64,000 nucleotides of DNA from contig CM061132.1 in NCBI GenBank assembly GCA_030789695.1, forward strand, positions 150,916,597 to 150,980,596, given 5' to 3'. The notes below the pieces were generated by a model. That model did not search any database and was not told where the DNA came from. It was given only the letters and a program-made list of their open reading frames with translations. Position 1 is the first letter of the stretch; each line of letters opens with the position of its first letter. The DNA comes from Scilla litardierei. Its lineage: Eukaryota > Streptophyta > Magnoliopsida > Asparagales > Asparagaceae. The translations under genes were made by a program, and so were the position numbers. Positions 32,589 through 43,711 of this stretch are shown one piece after another.

Positions 32589-33757
32589 CACCCCCAACTA
32601 GCTTTTTGCTAGTCCCTAGCAAAATAAGCGAAAAATTCGGATTAAATTGAAAAACATGCACCAAACCAAGATACTCTCATGACATACTCCAAAATGATAT
32701 TTCCAAAAGAATTCAAAGCCAATATACCCAATGTATGAAAATAAATAACAAATGACATTTCCCTCAATCCAATTCAAAGAAAAGTGAAGTAATAAGCACT
32801 GTATCACACGTATCGGGAAATATGACGATGTCAAAATTTCAAATTTTCTTGGAAATGGCCAAAACAAAAGAAAATCCTTCTAAGTAGTGGGAGTTGAGAT
32901 TGCATCATTTATGTTGGTTATTCACTCATTTATTTCATTCATTTTTCTTTTCTTTTCTTTTTTTCTTCTTTTTGTTTTCTTTTTTTTATGTTTATATTTT
33001 GCATTCACGCGATAACGCCATAAATGCAAACACGAGCACATTTACATACATGCGATGACGCTATATATGCAAATGGATGGAATGATACCCTAAATCTCAT
33101 CTTTGGCGTCCTCCCCAATGTTTCGTGGGGCACCGGCTACTCGATTTGATTAGAAAAACCATTCGATTATACTACTCTCTTTTTCATTCTCCAACATGAA
33201 TTATCAACTCCTCCACCCACTTCTAAGAAGAAAACAAAGCATGCACAATTGGCCAAATCCAATCCAACCAAAAACTACACCATTCATCCCAATTCATGCG
33301 ACCACTTACACCAAACTTTTCCCAAATTATTTCAAAGAGATATCACGACGTATAAAAAAGATTCATACATGGCATATTAGCATTTGACTCCAAATTGGAA
33401 AAGAAATGAAAACGTGCCAATCAAACATCGAGAAATCGATACCAAAGTGATAATCCGAAAAAATAGCATAACATGAAAGCATGTAGGGACTAAACAAAGC
33501 AAGCGGCATAGGAACGAGAAGGCCAAATATGATATGCAATGAAAATCAATGGGTGATGGAGAAACATGGAGGGATCTCAAAAAAAAAATTAGCTCAAAAT
33601 CTTAATAATCCTAGAGATTCTAACAGTCTCCCCCTAACTTAAAATAAGCATTGTCCTCAATGTTGGGAGAGTACTAGATCTCGGCAAAAGATCCTAGAAA
33701 AGAAAAAAAAATACGAAAGCAAACATGCGAAAGCAAACTAACTAACTTTTTATTTAT
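32589..33757 (-). other. 3' non-coding region of element E
   Basis: AT-rich with a ttttcttt-rich run near 32940-32995. No domain is visible. Position corresponds to where pol would be in an autonomous relative. Confidence 0.7.
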
Positions 33758-35428
33758 TTACACTACATGGAAAGAATACACCTTAGCAAAAGGCGGATCT
33801 CGTATGTATAACGGCGGTGGCAACTGCTCGATCATATCCTTACGCTCCTCCGTGAGCATCGCCACGTCCGATGCCCTACCTCCATTGTGGGCATCAATGG
33901 CAAGCGACACAACCCCAAGCATCTCCTTGTGATAGGTTCCTGCAAAATAGGGGAGATAGTTCGTGTCAAAAATAATTGGGCGAGAGCGCCCATCCAAGTG
34001 AAAAGCTTGCCAAAATGGGTCGTCGAAATGAATAAAAGAATTTAGAATCAAATGACGACAATCCAAATCATTTTGATATGGAATTAAATAATTTGATTCG
34101 GAGGTGGACGGAAAAGAAATGTGGGAACTTCCCTGAAATGTGATGCTAGGCTCGGTATGATGCACGGCCTCAGGAGGAGGTGGAAGTGGCTGCAGAGAGA
34201 AAACTGGAGTAGGAGGAAGCTTGGGCTCAATATATACCATGTCACAATCCCCGTCGCTATCATCTTCCTCGACATCAATATCAACTATCTCTACGGCACT
34301 CCCCACAAATGGTAACTGCTCCTGACATATCTCCTTGATGACTGGCAAGTGCGCATCCTGAGGCGAGGGAAGTGACATCAGTGATGTGACTGGAGGTAGA
34401 CTCGTCTCGGGCAAATCCAAGCACGCATCATCATCGCCATCCCAGAAATAGTTTATCTCAGTCGTCCTCCCAAAGTACTCAACCGCCTCGACCTGTGAAG
34501 CTAACTCTGAAGTGGAATGTGGCTCAGGCCCCATGGTGTCCTCAATCTGCTCTCGGCCATCATGCACATACACTTCATCCTCAACCTCAAAGTGAAAATG
34601 CATCGTGTCACCGTCGTGGTCGACACGCACTCCATCATCTGTCTCCTCCGACTCCTCAAAATGTATATGCTCAATGTCCTCTACCTGACTCTCATGCAAC
34701 CCATCCTCCTGCTCTGCTCTGTATCCCATGGGGTCGCAAGGAAAAGAGCCCAAAAGTGGCTCCTTAAGCTGACACTGGGCCTGCAGCTCTGCATCCTGAA
34801 GTGGAAACTGGGACTGGCCATCATCCTCATATCCAAGTGACTGCTCTCCAGATGGCACAGTCTGCTCCCACTCTGCAAGGTCCCTCAGGTAACACCAGGA
34901 ATCCTCGGTCGAATAATCAAAGAATTCTCCCCCGCAACTCATCTGCACAAAATCCCGCCCAGATGGCGATAATCCAGTATAAAATATCTGCAGGAGGTGA
35001 TCCTCGTGGAAACTCTGGTGTAGGCACGCAAGCACCAAATCAGTGAACCTCTGCCAAGCCTGATGGTAGGCCTCTCCATCGGCCTGGGCGAAGCTCGCTA
35101 TGTACTGCTCCATGGCCTGCCGCCCCTGTACCTGCTCCAAAAAGATAGGCAAAAACACTCGGAGAAATTCAGCCTGAAATGACAACCAAGTAAAATGTGA
35201 GTCGAGAGACAATGAATCAAACCAAAGTCTAGCATCGTCTTGCAAAGTAGAGGGAAAGAATCTAAAATATATGCAATCATCATCAATATTCCCACCAAGA
35301 CATGAAAACATCCACTCTTCAAAATTTTTAATATGTAAATGAGGGTTCTCCCATTCCGTGCCATGAAAGTATGGTGGAAGTGGGATATCCTCCAAATCAA
35401 TGTCTGAAAAATCTGAAGAAGATGCCAT
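33758..35428 (-). CDS. Gag-like protein of element E (556 aa, intact)
   Basis: The N-terminal third is a retrotransposon Gag domain: IKNFEEWMFSCLGG, FFPSTLQDDARLWFDSL, FQAEFLRVFLPIF, YIASFAQADGEAYHQAWQRF, then HLLQIFYTGLSPSGRDFVQM (roughly residues 30-180). The rest is different: a strongly acidic stretch rich in Glu/Asp/His (about 210-330), Pro-rich linkers, and a C-terminal part with the words LILNSFIHFDDPFWQAFHLD and IIFDTNYLPYF that I do not recognise. There is no CCHC zinc knuckle. The frame is undisrupted in a young element, suggesting recent selection or very recent arrival. Gag would assemble particles; the C-terminal half has no assigned role. Confidence 0.85.
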   Translation of the reverse strand: MASSSDFSDIDLEDIPLPPYFHGTEWENPHLHIKNFEEWMFSCLGGNIDDDCIYFRFFPSTLQDDARLWFDSLSLDSHFTWLSFQAEFLRVFLPIFLEQVQGRQAMEQYIASFAQADGEAYHQAWQRFTDLVLACLHQSFHEDHLLQIFYTGLSPSGRDFVQMSCGGEFFDYSTEDSWCYLRDLAEWEQTVPSGEQSLGYEDDGQSQFPLQDAELQAQCQLKEPLLGSFPCDPMGYRAEQEDGLHESQVEDIEHIHFEESEETDDGVRVDHDGDTMHFHFEVEDEVYVHDGREQIEDTMGPEPHSTSELASQVEAVEYFGRTTEINYFWDGDDDACLDLPETSLPPVTSLMSLPSPQDAHLPVIKEICQEQLPFVGSAVEIVDIDVEEDDSDGDCDMVYIEPKLPPTPVFSLQPLPPPPEAVHHTEPSITFQGSSHISFPSTSESNYLIPYQNDLDCRHLILNSFIHFDDPFWQAFHLDGRSRPIIFDTNYLPYFAGTYHKEMLGVVSLAIDAHNGGRASDVAMLTEERKDMIEQLPPPLYIRDPPFAKVYSFHVV

Positions 35429-35586
35429 GTTGTTGTTTTAAAAGAAAATTCAAGAAAAATGAAAGTAAACAACCAAACGACTCAATAAGTGAAAAATAAA
35501 TAAACGGAAAGACATACACTAAGAGATAGGAGTATCACACTAAAACTTTCAAAATCAATCAAAAATTGCTACTAATAAAAACCGTT

Positions 35587-35605
35587 ATCCCCGGCAACGG
35601 CGCCA
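35587..35605 (-). promoter_or_regulatory. Primer-binding site of element E (tRNA-Asp)
   Basis: Sense strand TGGCGCCGTTGCCGGGGAT, complementary to the 3' end of plant tRNA-Asp(GTC), two bases inside the 5' LTR. Confidence 0.9.
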
Positions 35606-35607
35606 AT

Positions 35608-37337
35608 TGGTTGACTCGGAAAACGCGCACGGGGCACGCTTCCACTCCCAAGCGTAGGAGCGTCAATGCAATATAAAAATAACCGGTGAGTACCGGGTCG
35701 GATCACAGGGACAAGTCGTTCTACATTCACAAAATTGATCAATAACGAAAAATAAAATGTGATAACAACCACCTCAATTACGGTGGATGAGTGTGTGGGA
35801 AAAACGTGTGAAGAAACTAAAAATCTAACCTAAGTGGCTAGGGGTGGAGAGCCGAATCGGCAAGTAACAAGGAGGACTCGTATGTTGTGTGTGTGAATGA
35901 GGCCGTGGGCGTGAGAATTCATCTCAAATATAACTCAATTGTTTTCCCGGCTAAGGGACGAAAAATCGGTGGGTGTGGCATTTCATCGAACATGTGGGGT
36001 GCAATAAAAGTAGTGTATGAAACAAAGAGAAATACTTTGAGCAAAGAAGAGAGGGTCGACTATGATAGTTCCTCTCTATGGATTACCCTCTAGGGTTCCA
36101 TCAACAACCAACATCTCAAAGTTTCATCCACCAAATAGAAAATAGAAACATGCTAGAGATGAAATTCACAACCCAAACAACAACAATCACACAACATAAC
36201 AACACAAGCAAGATCTAGCAATTCATGATGAAAAGAAGACATCTATATCTCTAGAGATAATCATCCAATACAATACAAGTTGCTAAACCAAAATTACACA
36301 AGAGTTATGAAAGAGTTCACCAATGTGTCACTCAAAGATGAAATCCTCATACTCAAGTGGTCCTCCAAGCTCCAAGCTTCATCATCCTCCCCCCATGGCC
36401 TCCAAGCTCATCTTCCTCCTCCAAATTTCAGCAAAAAATAAGAACTAGGGCTGAAAAACCCCCAAATTCGTAATATAAACTCATTCACAGCTTAACGGGT
36501 CTGAAATTAAGTCAAACGGGTCGGATTCTGGCACAAACCCGCAAGCAATGCCCAAAGCTGCAGAAATTTTCAGCACCGTCACACTGTCTTGCAAAAAATC
36601 TAGAAAAATCATCCGACCTCAGAATGACGTGTTCCAGGCGGCGATGGAATCGGGACTTCACGAACTTCGACTGAAAAATATCATTAGGCCGGAATATATA
36701 CTGGAATGATAGCAGAATTCTTCACAAGAGGGGTAAAGCTGCAGAAATTTTCAGCACCGTCACCCTGTCTTGCAAAAATTCTAGAAAAATCATCCGACCT
36801 CAGAATGACGTGTTCCAGGCGGCGATGGAATCGGGACTTCACAAAATTCGACTGAAAAATATCATTAGGCCGGAATATATACTGGAATGATAGCAGAATT
36901 CTTCACAAGAGGGGCAAAGATGCAGAAATTTTCAGCACCGTCACACTGTCTTGCAAAAATTCTAGAAAAATCATCCGACCTCGGAATGACGTGTTCCAGG
37001 CGGCGTTGGAATCGGGACTTCACGAAATTTGACTGAAAAATATCATGAGACCGGAATATGCATTGGAATAACAGCAGATTTCTGCACAAGAGGAGGCATT
37101 GCAGAATTCTTCTTCTCTTCTTCTTGCTTCCGATAAATCTCCATAAATTCCAGAAAAATCCTGAAAAATAGGAAATGCAATAATTAGTGACAAGAAGTGG
37201 GTTTTAAGTATAACAAGTGATAAGATCTAATATACAGACTATGAACAATTACGAGCTAGATAGAGCCTATATGTGAAATATATACGCTAAAACCCAAGGA
37301 AATACGGGGTGAAAATGACACTTTTCATTCGGAATCA
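35608..37337 (-). repeat. 5' LTR of element E
   Basis: 1730-bp partner of 30858-32588, including the 181-bp triplication. Confidence 0.93.
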
Positions 37338-39617
37338 ATCGTAATACTTATGTGATTCATGCCAGTCGTGCTGGTGCAAAATGCTTTAAGAACAACAATG
37401 ATGACATTACAATCCTGATTCTCAAAAATAAATAAAAAATAAATAAAAGGGGTATCTTCGATATTCCTTTCATTGAATTCCTCGCCCAATTTAACTTGTT
37501 TGAGAATCTTTAGTATATACCTAGGTCTCATACTACCTTTCAGTTGACTTAAATTAATTCTTGATTTTGAAACTTTCCTTAACATAATCTCTTAACGATT
37601 TTCTAACCTATAACATCCCTACTCGTATATTTACCTTACTTTCTTCATATAATAAACTTCAATTTTAAACCTTACTTCTATTCAAATATATAAAAAAAAT
37701 TCTTACTATACTACTAAACTTATTTCAAAACAACTTATCATACATACTTTTAAATACTTTTCTATACTAAATAGAACTCCAACTTTTGAGATTGTCAGTT
37801 GTGTATTCATCGTATCCATACTTTAAATTTTTGTACAAATCTATCTTCATTTGCATTCACAAAACAATCGCTACTTCAATATACTCCCTTGTATGTTACT
37901 CTTTTCATTCATTACCTAACTAATCACATTTTATGTTTTAACTTATGCCATTTACTCATTTTGTTATTTGACACATATCTTTCATTCTCCTTAATTACTT
38001 AATTATTCATGACTATTTTATGCTACCTAACCAATTTAACTCCATATACATACTTCATCTGAAACCGTTCATCGCAGTCTTTATTCCTTACATCATTCAA
38101 CTTCTAAATCCTACACTATTGCTTAGTTATTACATTAGTGCTTGTCATTACTTATTACAGTTTTAGCGAGAATAGTTTCAAATATGTTATAGCCCTTTAA
38201 ATGTTTTCCTTCATTTCATTCCATCATCAGCTATGTTAATTTTGTTATCCGTTATATTATGTGATTACTATTGTTATAGGATTATGTTTATAGCTAGGCG
38301 TAGTGTGAGATGATATGAGGGGTAGTCGTAATTAGTTGATTATGAACATAAAGAATTTAGATTATTCCATTTTATATGGTGATAATAGAATGATGTGTTC
38401 AAGACTTATATTTGGATAATACCTATGCATACCGGATTCAATAGAGATTCCTTTTATGAGTAAGACACAGGAGAACGAATACATTACAGATTTTAAATTC
38501 AGATGAATAACAGCTAAAAGTAGCTATGAAGGTATAATATGATTTATGGTAACAATAATAATGAGTAGATTATTTAAAGTAACAAAACTTAATTATTCAA
38601 GTAGTGGGATGTAGGTATTAGAAATAATGCGAGATGTTGATACGAATGGATGGTTATTTAGATTGATCTAAAGTTGTTTAGAATAAGATACATTGGGAAA
38701 TGGCAAGATGTGATTTAGTAGCTTGTTAATTATGGTGAATAGAATTATGAGTAATCCCGTAGTGTTCGATGAAGAATGAGTTGGGGGCAGGACAATTGTT
38801 GATTGTAAATGGTGATGTATACTAGGCATAGTTTGTACTTGTCGTTATATATTAGTAATTGATAGAGCATCGTTACATTGATTGCTTGATGTAAAAAAAA
38901 GAAATGAAATGAAATTTGAGTTGGAGGATATCACAATGGCTACAAAGTTAGGTTATACAATGGACAATGTGATGACATATTATGGATACGACAACTTGGT
39001 TACATAGGAATTATACATTAAAGATTTCACAGGAAATGTTACTGTCATAATAACAAAAGATAAGCGAAAAAGCGAAGAAATTTGAAAGGGTATTTATTGA
39101 GGATATTTAGTTATTTCTTTCAAAAGTTATTTTTATAAAGTATTGATTGTTTTAAAGCGAGAACTATGAGTCAGAACTCAAAAGGTAATGTTGGATCTAT
39201 AGTTAAGTTTGAGGATATGATTATAGTTGTAGCGTTATTCAGTGATGAGACAATAGTGATGATTTATTTTAGGAACACTTGATTGGGGTTATATGTTGCA
39301 GTTATAAGTATATTTTTCTTTCACCCATCTCTGCCCTTGTATCTTTTGTGCAAGTTCGTGGGTAGTCTTCTATAGACATATTTACTTGCCCACTAATGGT
39401 TAAGGCCATCGATGTTGTATATTTAGGCGGATCCCCATTTCGAAACTTAATCTTAACCTCGTCACTTGTATCACTTCCTGGCTATCGTCTTGAAGTATTT
39501 CAGGTCAGAGTTTACCTCGTAGAAATACGATGAGATGCATAAGTATTATCGGCATTTATTTAATGAACTCAAATCCCGAGAAATTCCGAGGACGGAATTT
39601 TTATAAGGTGTGTAGGA
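37338..39617 (+). other. Interior of element C, right fragment, non-coding
   Basis: About 2.3 kb of AT-rich DNA with no frame above about 90 codons and no RT, integrase or Gag motif on either strand. The last 40 bases hold a stem-loop and the polypurine tract. Confidence 0.7.
39581..39617 (+). promoter_or_regulatory. Stem-loop plus polypurine tract of element C
   Basis: A perfect 8-bp stem (AAATTCCG, loop AGGA, CGGAATTT) at 39581-39600, then ttataaggtgtgtagga directly before the LTR at 39618. The same arrangement is seen in element J. Confidence 0.8.
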
Positions 39618-42600
39618 TGTGACGGCCCGTATCTGTTACTACCCGTATTTTAGTATAAATACTTTCAAAAACAGTTTTAAATAATAATATTTTTAAACGA
39701 ATTAAGTTTTTAGATACTATTATTAAATAGCTTTTCATATTCACTAATCAGTTTCATTAACCATGTTTACCTTTCTACCATCTGCTAAATATTTTTACTA
39801 ATTACATTTACTAATTAGTTTTACTGTTTACTAATTACTTCTTACAACTTATTACTCTGTACTAGATTACTTTTACTATTACGATTTGTGTTTACTAATT
39901 ATTTTTGCTAATCATTGTTACTAATTACTAGTTTCTTTTAATAATTATCTTTTTACTGTTTACTAATTACTTTTATCAATTACTAGTTACTTTCAGTAAT
40001 TACCTTTCTACCATTTACTCACTACGTTACTATTTACTAATTATGTTTATATACTTATTTTTAACTAATTACCATTTCCTAGCTACTAATTATATTTACC
40101 AAATTACCTTAATCTATTTACTTTAACCCTAATCACCCACCCACATATACGGTGGATCTACCCATAATCAAGCACGCAACACACCCAACCACCCTCTATA
40201 ATTCTCTTGGCCTACCCCTTAATTTCCATCAGATGCAACTCACCTCAGCAACCTATTAAGCCCACGTCTGTATTCGGTGAAGGAAAACCAACAGCTTCTT
40301 CATCATCTCCTCCACAACAACCCAACCCAATTTCACCATCCCTTACTCCAACTCAACCCAAATCAGCAATTTCATCATCCCCTCCTTCATTCAAACCAAA
40401 TTCATCATCTCCTTCAATTCACAATCAAACCCAAACTGAAATTCAGCCCAATTCAACCCAAATCATTTCAGCCCCAAATCAACACATTCACTAAATCAAA
40501 AACCCAAATTCAGCTCCAATTCAACCCAAATCAATCTCCAAGTCAATTCCCAAATTGAAGATCAAAATCAGAGATTTAGAGAGAAAGAAACCCAAAATCT
40601 GAAATCAATTTCAGATTCAAACAACCCCAATCCATTCTCTCTCTCTCTCATGCCCCTCCTCCCCCAACCTCGTGCGCACCAGCCGCTGTCGCCATCGACA
40701 GGGCGCAGCCGCCGGCCGTGCGCCGCCATGCCTCTGCCCGCCCTTGCCGCCCTTTAAGCCACCTGCAAAAGAGAAGAAAGGAGATAGAAGAAGAACAGGA
40801 AAGGAAGGGTAGAATATAAAGAGAAGAAGCGGTATAAATTATTTCTTATTGGGTTTGGATGAAATAAAATGCTTATTGGGTTTAAGTTATTTCTTATTGG
40901 GTATGGTATTCATATTGGGTTTAAGATAAGCTTGTTGGGTATTGGGTTTTGGGTATAAGTACACTTATTGGGTATGGGTTCAAATGAGTTTAAATTACGT
41001 ATTGGGTTGGAATGGGTAAGTCATTTCTTATCGGGTATTTGAATTATTACTATTACTTGTTGGGTTTCATTTGAACTATTAAATTGCTTGGTGGTTATTG
41101 GGTTTTAAATTGGATAAATGGGTTATTGGGTTATTCTTTAAGTTAATTGAAGGATTTGATCTATTTAGAATTATCAAGTTTGTAAGTTCCTAAAGTTATT
41201 TAGTTGGAAATTATTTAAGTTGTTTAAGTATATATATAAGTTATTAAGTTTGAAAAGAAAATTATTTTAACTAGTTTAAGTTATAATTTATAATTTAAGT
41301 TTTGAGGTTAAATATTAAGATGTATAAATTAGTTTGAATAAAAGGGTTTCATACTAAATATTTATATAACTTATTTTAAGTGAGTAAGTTAGTTTAGTTA
41401 ATTAAGTTATTAAGTTTTAAAGTTATTAAAATTTAGTTTAAAATTATTAAGTTGTTAAAGTTTTGGGTTATTAAGTTAATTAAGTTATCTAAATTAAATT
41501 TCATGTTAAATGTTTTAGATAAAATTTCAAATTAAAATGTTTCAAAGTATATGTTTTAAAGAGTTAGCTCTATATTAAGTCATGTAAGTTAGCTTTAGTA
41601 TTATTTTAATTGGTTAAAAATCTTTTAGCATGATAATATGAATTTTAATGACGCAGATAAAACACGTCTTACGCTACAACCACTTGGACACCCAACGCCC
41701 GCCTCCTCCACAGATCTACGCATCGTATATTAATTTCCCCACATCTCTTTAATCTAAGTAAATAATACGTTAAAGTAATTTCCTTGGAGCTAATACGTGT
41801 AATATTGCTATGGTCTGTTAATACTATTCTCCCATGTTAACAAATCATGAACTGATTGTGTACGAATCTCATTACAGCATGTTCTTATCTGTTGCTATGC
41901 ACTCGCTTCCTTATATGTTCTAACACTCTTGGGTTCTTAAATTCGCAAGCCTTCTATCAAAAATGAATTGCTAACTGCGTTGCTTACCATTACTGCTAAA
42001 ATCTCATTTTAATGCGTTTGCCAACTTTAGAAGTTGAACTGCATGCTTTTATTATACTGGTTGTTTCAGACTTAAATGGACATGTTAGATTAATGTTGAT
42101 TGTTAGTGACAATTTACTATCCGCCTGCTGTCAAATTAACTACATTGAACAGGGGGTAAGACATAACCCTCGGGGTATATATGAAACCATCGAATACAGA
42201 TGGTGTGAAACCATCAAATACAGATGATGTGAAAACTAGTCGGTGGCTAGACAAGACACTTTGGGGTGGGGTTGGTTCATGGAGTAGAGTTTGTAAGTGT
42301 GTCTTGAGCACTATACGGCTACCTACATAACCACACCAATGGAGGAAATCATATTGGCCATTTTCCAGGTTAAAGATGGCAAGAAGCGTCACGGTAAACC
42401 CCCGATGATAGGGTGTATCAAGAACACTTTACTTACTCAGACATGGACTTATCACGAGCACACATAACTAAAAAATATTCAACTTGCAAATCACCTTTAC
42501 CTTTTTGAAATGCAAATCATGTGATAATTGTTGTTAAATTTTATGTATTAACTTTCAGCATGCTCACATCTTTTGTTAAATTTCTTTTGTAACATGCTTT

Positions 42601-43096
42601 TATCATACAATGTCATTACATTGCTAAATTCCTTTAATCATTTAAATGAAGTTGATGCTTGGGAATCTTTATAAGTAACCCTTACTGGCGGGCATTGTAT
42701 TTGTGTTTTTAATGCAACGTCCGTCAAGTTCTGAGGACATTTTTGCAGATCCTAATTGCAGCGTAGCGTAACCCACTAGTGGCAGGATTCTCCCAAGAAG
42801 ATACTTTTAGTCTACATTTCCATAGTAGTTCCATTTATGTATTATGTATTGTAAGAGCCATAAGGCCTCCCTTCCTTTCATTATTGTTGCATTACATTTT
42901 TGAAACGATTGAGATTGTAAATATAAATTATCTGTGTCGTTTTGAGTTTGCATGCAAGAACCTGCAAGAATTCACACAGACGCTTATTGTGTTAAAGTCA
43001 AGGAGAAAAGAAAAGCAAAAGTACATCCTCCTTACTTGCACACGCGGACCCGCTCGCGTCCTCGCTTCCGAGCATAATGGGAAGCGGTGCGTGACA
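39618..43096 (+). repeat. 3' LTR of element C (3479 bp)
   Basis: Partner of 17534-21032, with the same order of sub-features: Pro/Ser-like low complexity at about 40207-40558, GC-rich island at about 40640-40760, and ttattgggt minisatellite at about 40850-41130. Confidence 0.88.
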
Positions 43097-43711
43097 GAAC
43101 GAAGCAAACCCCGACAAGATATCCACCCTCATCAACATGAGCGAGCCGATGACGATCAGAGACTTACAAAGGATGAATGGACGGACCGCCGCATTATGAA
43201 GGTTCCTGTCAAAGTCCACCGAGAGGTCCCTCCTATTCTTTACGGTCTTGCGAAAGGCCCTTAGTATGAAGTAAGGTGCGAGGAAGGAGGTCGAGTGGGA
43301 TGACTCCTGAGCCCAAGCCTTTAGCGAGCTGAAAGTTTACCTACAAAGCCCGTTGCTGCTCGCAAAGCCCGAGGAAGGAGAGCGACTCGACCTCTATCTC
43401 GTCGCCACCGAGGAAGCCGTCATCTCAGGGCCTAATCAAGGAAGACAGAGGCATCCAGAGGCCTTTCTACTATGCCAGCCGGGGTGCTCCGGGAGGTGGA
43501 GACCTGCTACAGCCCCATAGAGAAGTTTGCCTACTGCCTCATCCCGACGGCGAGGAAGCTCCGACCCTACTTTCAGGCGCATACCATCTTGGTTTACACC
43601 AACTCACCACTCGAAAAGAATCTGAAGAAGCTGGAGAGATCCCGGATGCTGAATTGGAGCATCGAACTTAGCAAGTTCGACATCATCTTAGGCCCAGGGT
43701 GGCGATCAAGG
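43097..43711 (+). pseudogene. RT end and RNase H start of element A
   Basis: Picks up directly after element C with ANPDKISTLINMSEP, then DLQRMNGRTAAL, RFLSKSTERS, and later FAYCLIPTARKLRPYFQAHT and RMLNWSIELSKFDIILGPG. Several stops and at least one frameshift (near 43435) are present. It ends at 43711 against the LTR of element F; the RNase H core and integrase are missing. Confidence 0.85.

Larger units (their letters stand above)
30858..37337 (-). mobile_element. Element E: Gag-only terminal-repeat retrotransposon (TR-GAG type, Athila-like)
   Basis: LTRs 30858-32588 (1731 bp) and 35608-37337 (1730 bp), ends TGGTTGAC and GGAATCA, perfect TSD atcgt (30853-30857, 37338-37342). I count roughly a dozen differences between LTRs, so identity is about 99 percent. 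On the minus strand: 5' LTR (right), a PBS complementary to tRNA-Asp, a 556-aa Gag-like ORF, about 1.15 kb non-coding, polypurine tract AGTTGGGGGTG, 3' LTR (left). There is no protease, RT, RNase H or integrase. tRNA-Asp priming and Gag style fit the Athila group. It must have moved with enzymes supplied in trans. Confidence 0.93.
17534..43096 (+). mobile_element. Element C: non-coding LARD-like LTR element with 3.5-kb LTRs
   Basis: LTRs at 17534-21032 and 39618-43096 begin TGTGACGGCCCG and end GCGTGACA. The flanking 5-mers are gatcg (17529-17533) and gaacg (43097-43101), a TSD with one later change. After removal of D and E the interior is only about 2.65 kb (21033-21212, 30666-30857, 37338-39617), and no gag or pol domain is seen. 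A polypurine tract with the stem-loop typical of plant chromoviruses precedes the right LTR, fixing plus orientation. No initiator-Met PBS follows the left LTR. Long LTRs with a non-coding core fit a LARD that would depend on a partner's proteins. Confidence 0.85.
4938..43711 (+). mobile_element. Element A: Ty3/gypsy (Tat-type) retrotransposon, decayed and cut open by nested insertions
   Basis: Order on the plus strand: LTR (4938-5909), PBS, broken gag, protease, and reverse transcriptase in two pieces (to 8871, then 17054-17533), followed by the end of RT and start of RNase H (43097-43711). The breaks are filled by element B (8872-17053) and element C (17534-43096). At both, the pol codons rejoin in frame apart from one TSD copy. 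A third insertion (element F) starts at 43712. The rest of RNase H, the integrase and the 3' LTR were not found, so A is truncated or continues beyond the window. Protein similarity to D and the shared PBS place both in the Tat group; this is by eye. Confidence 0.85.
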
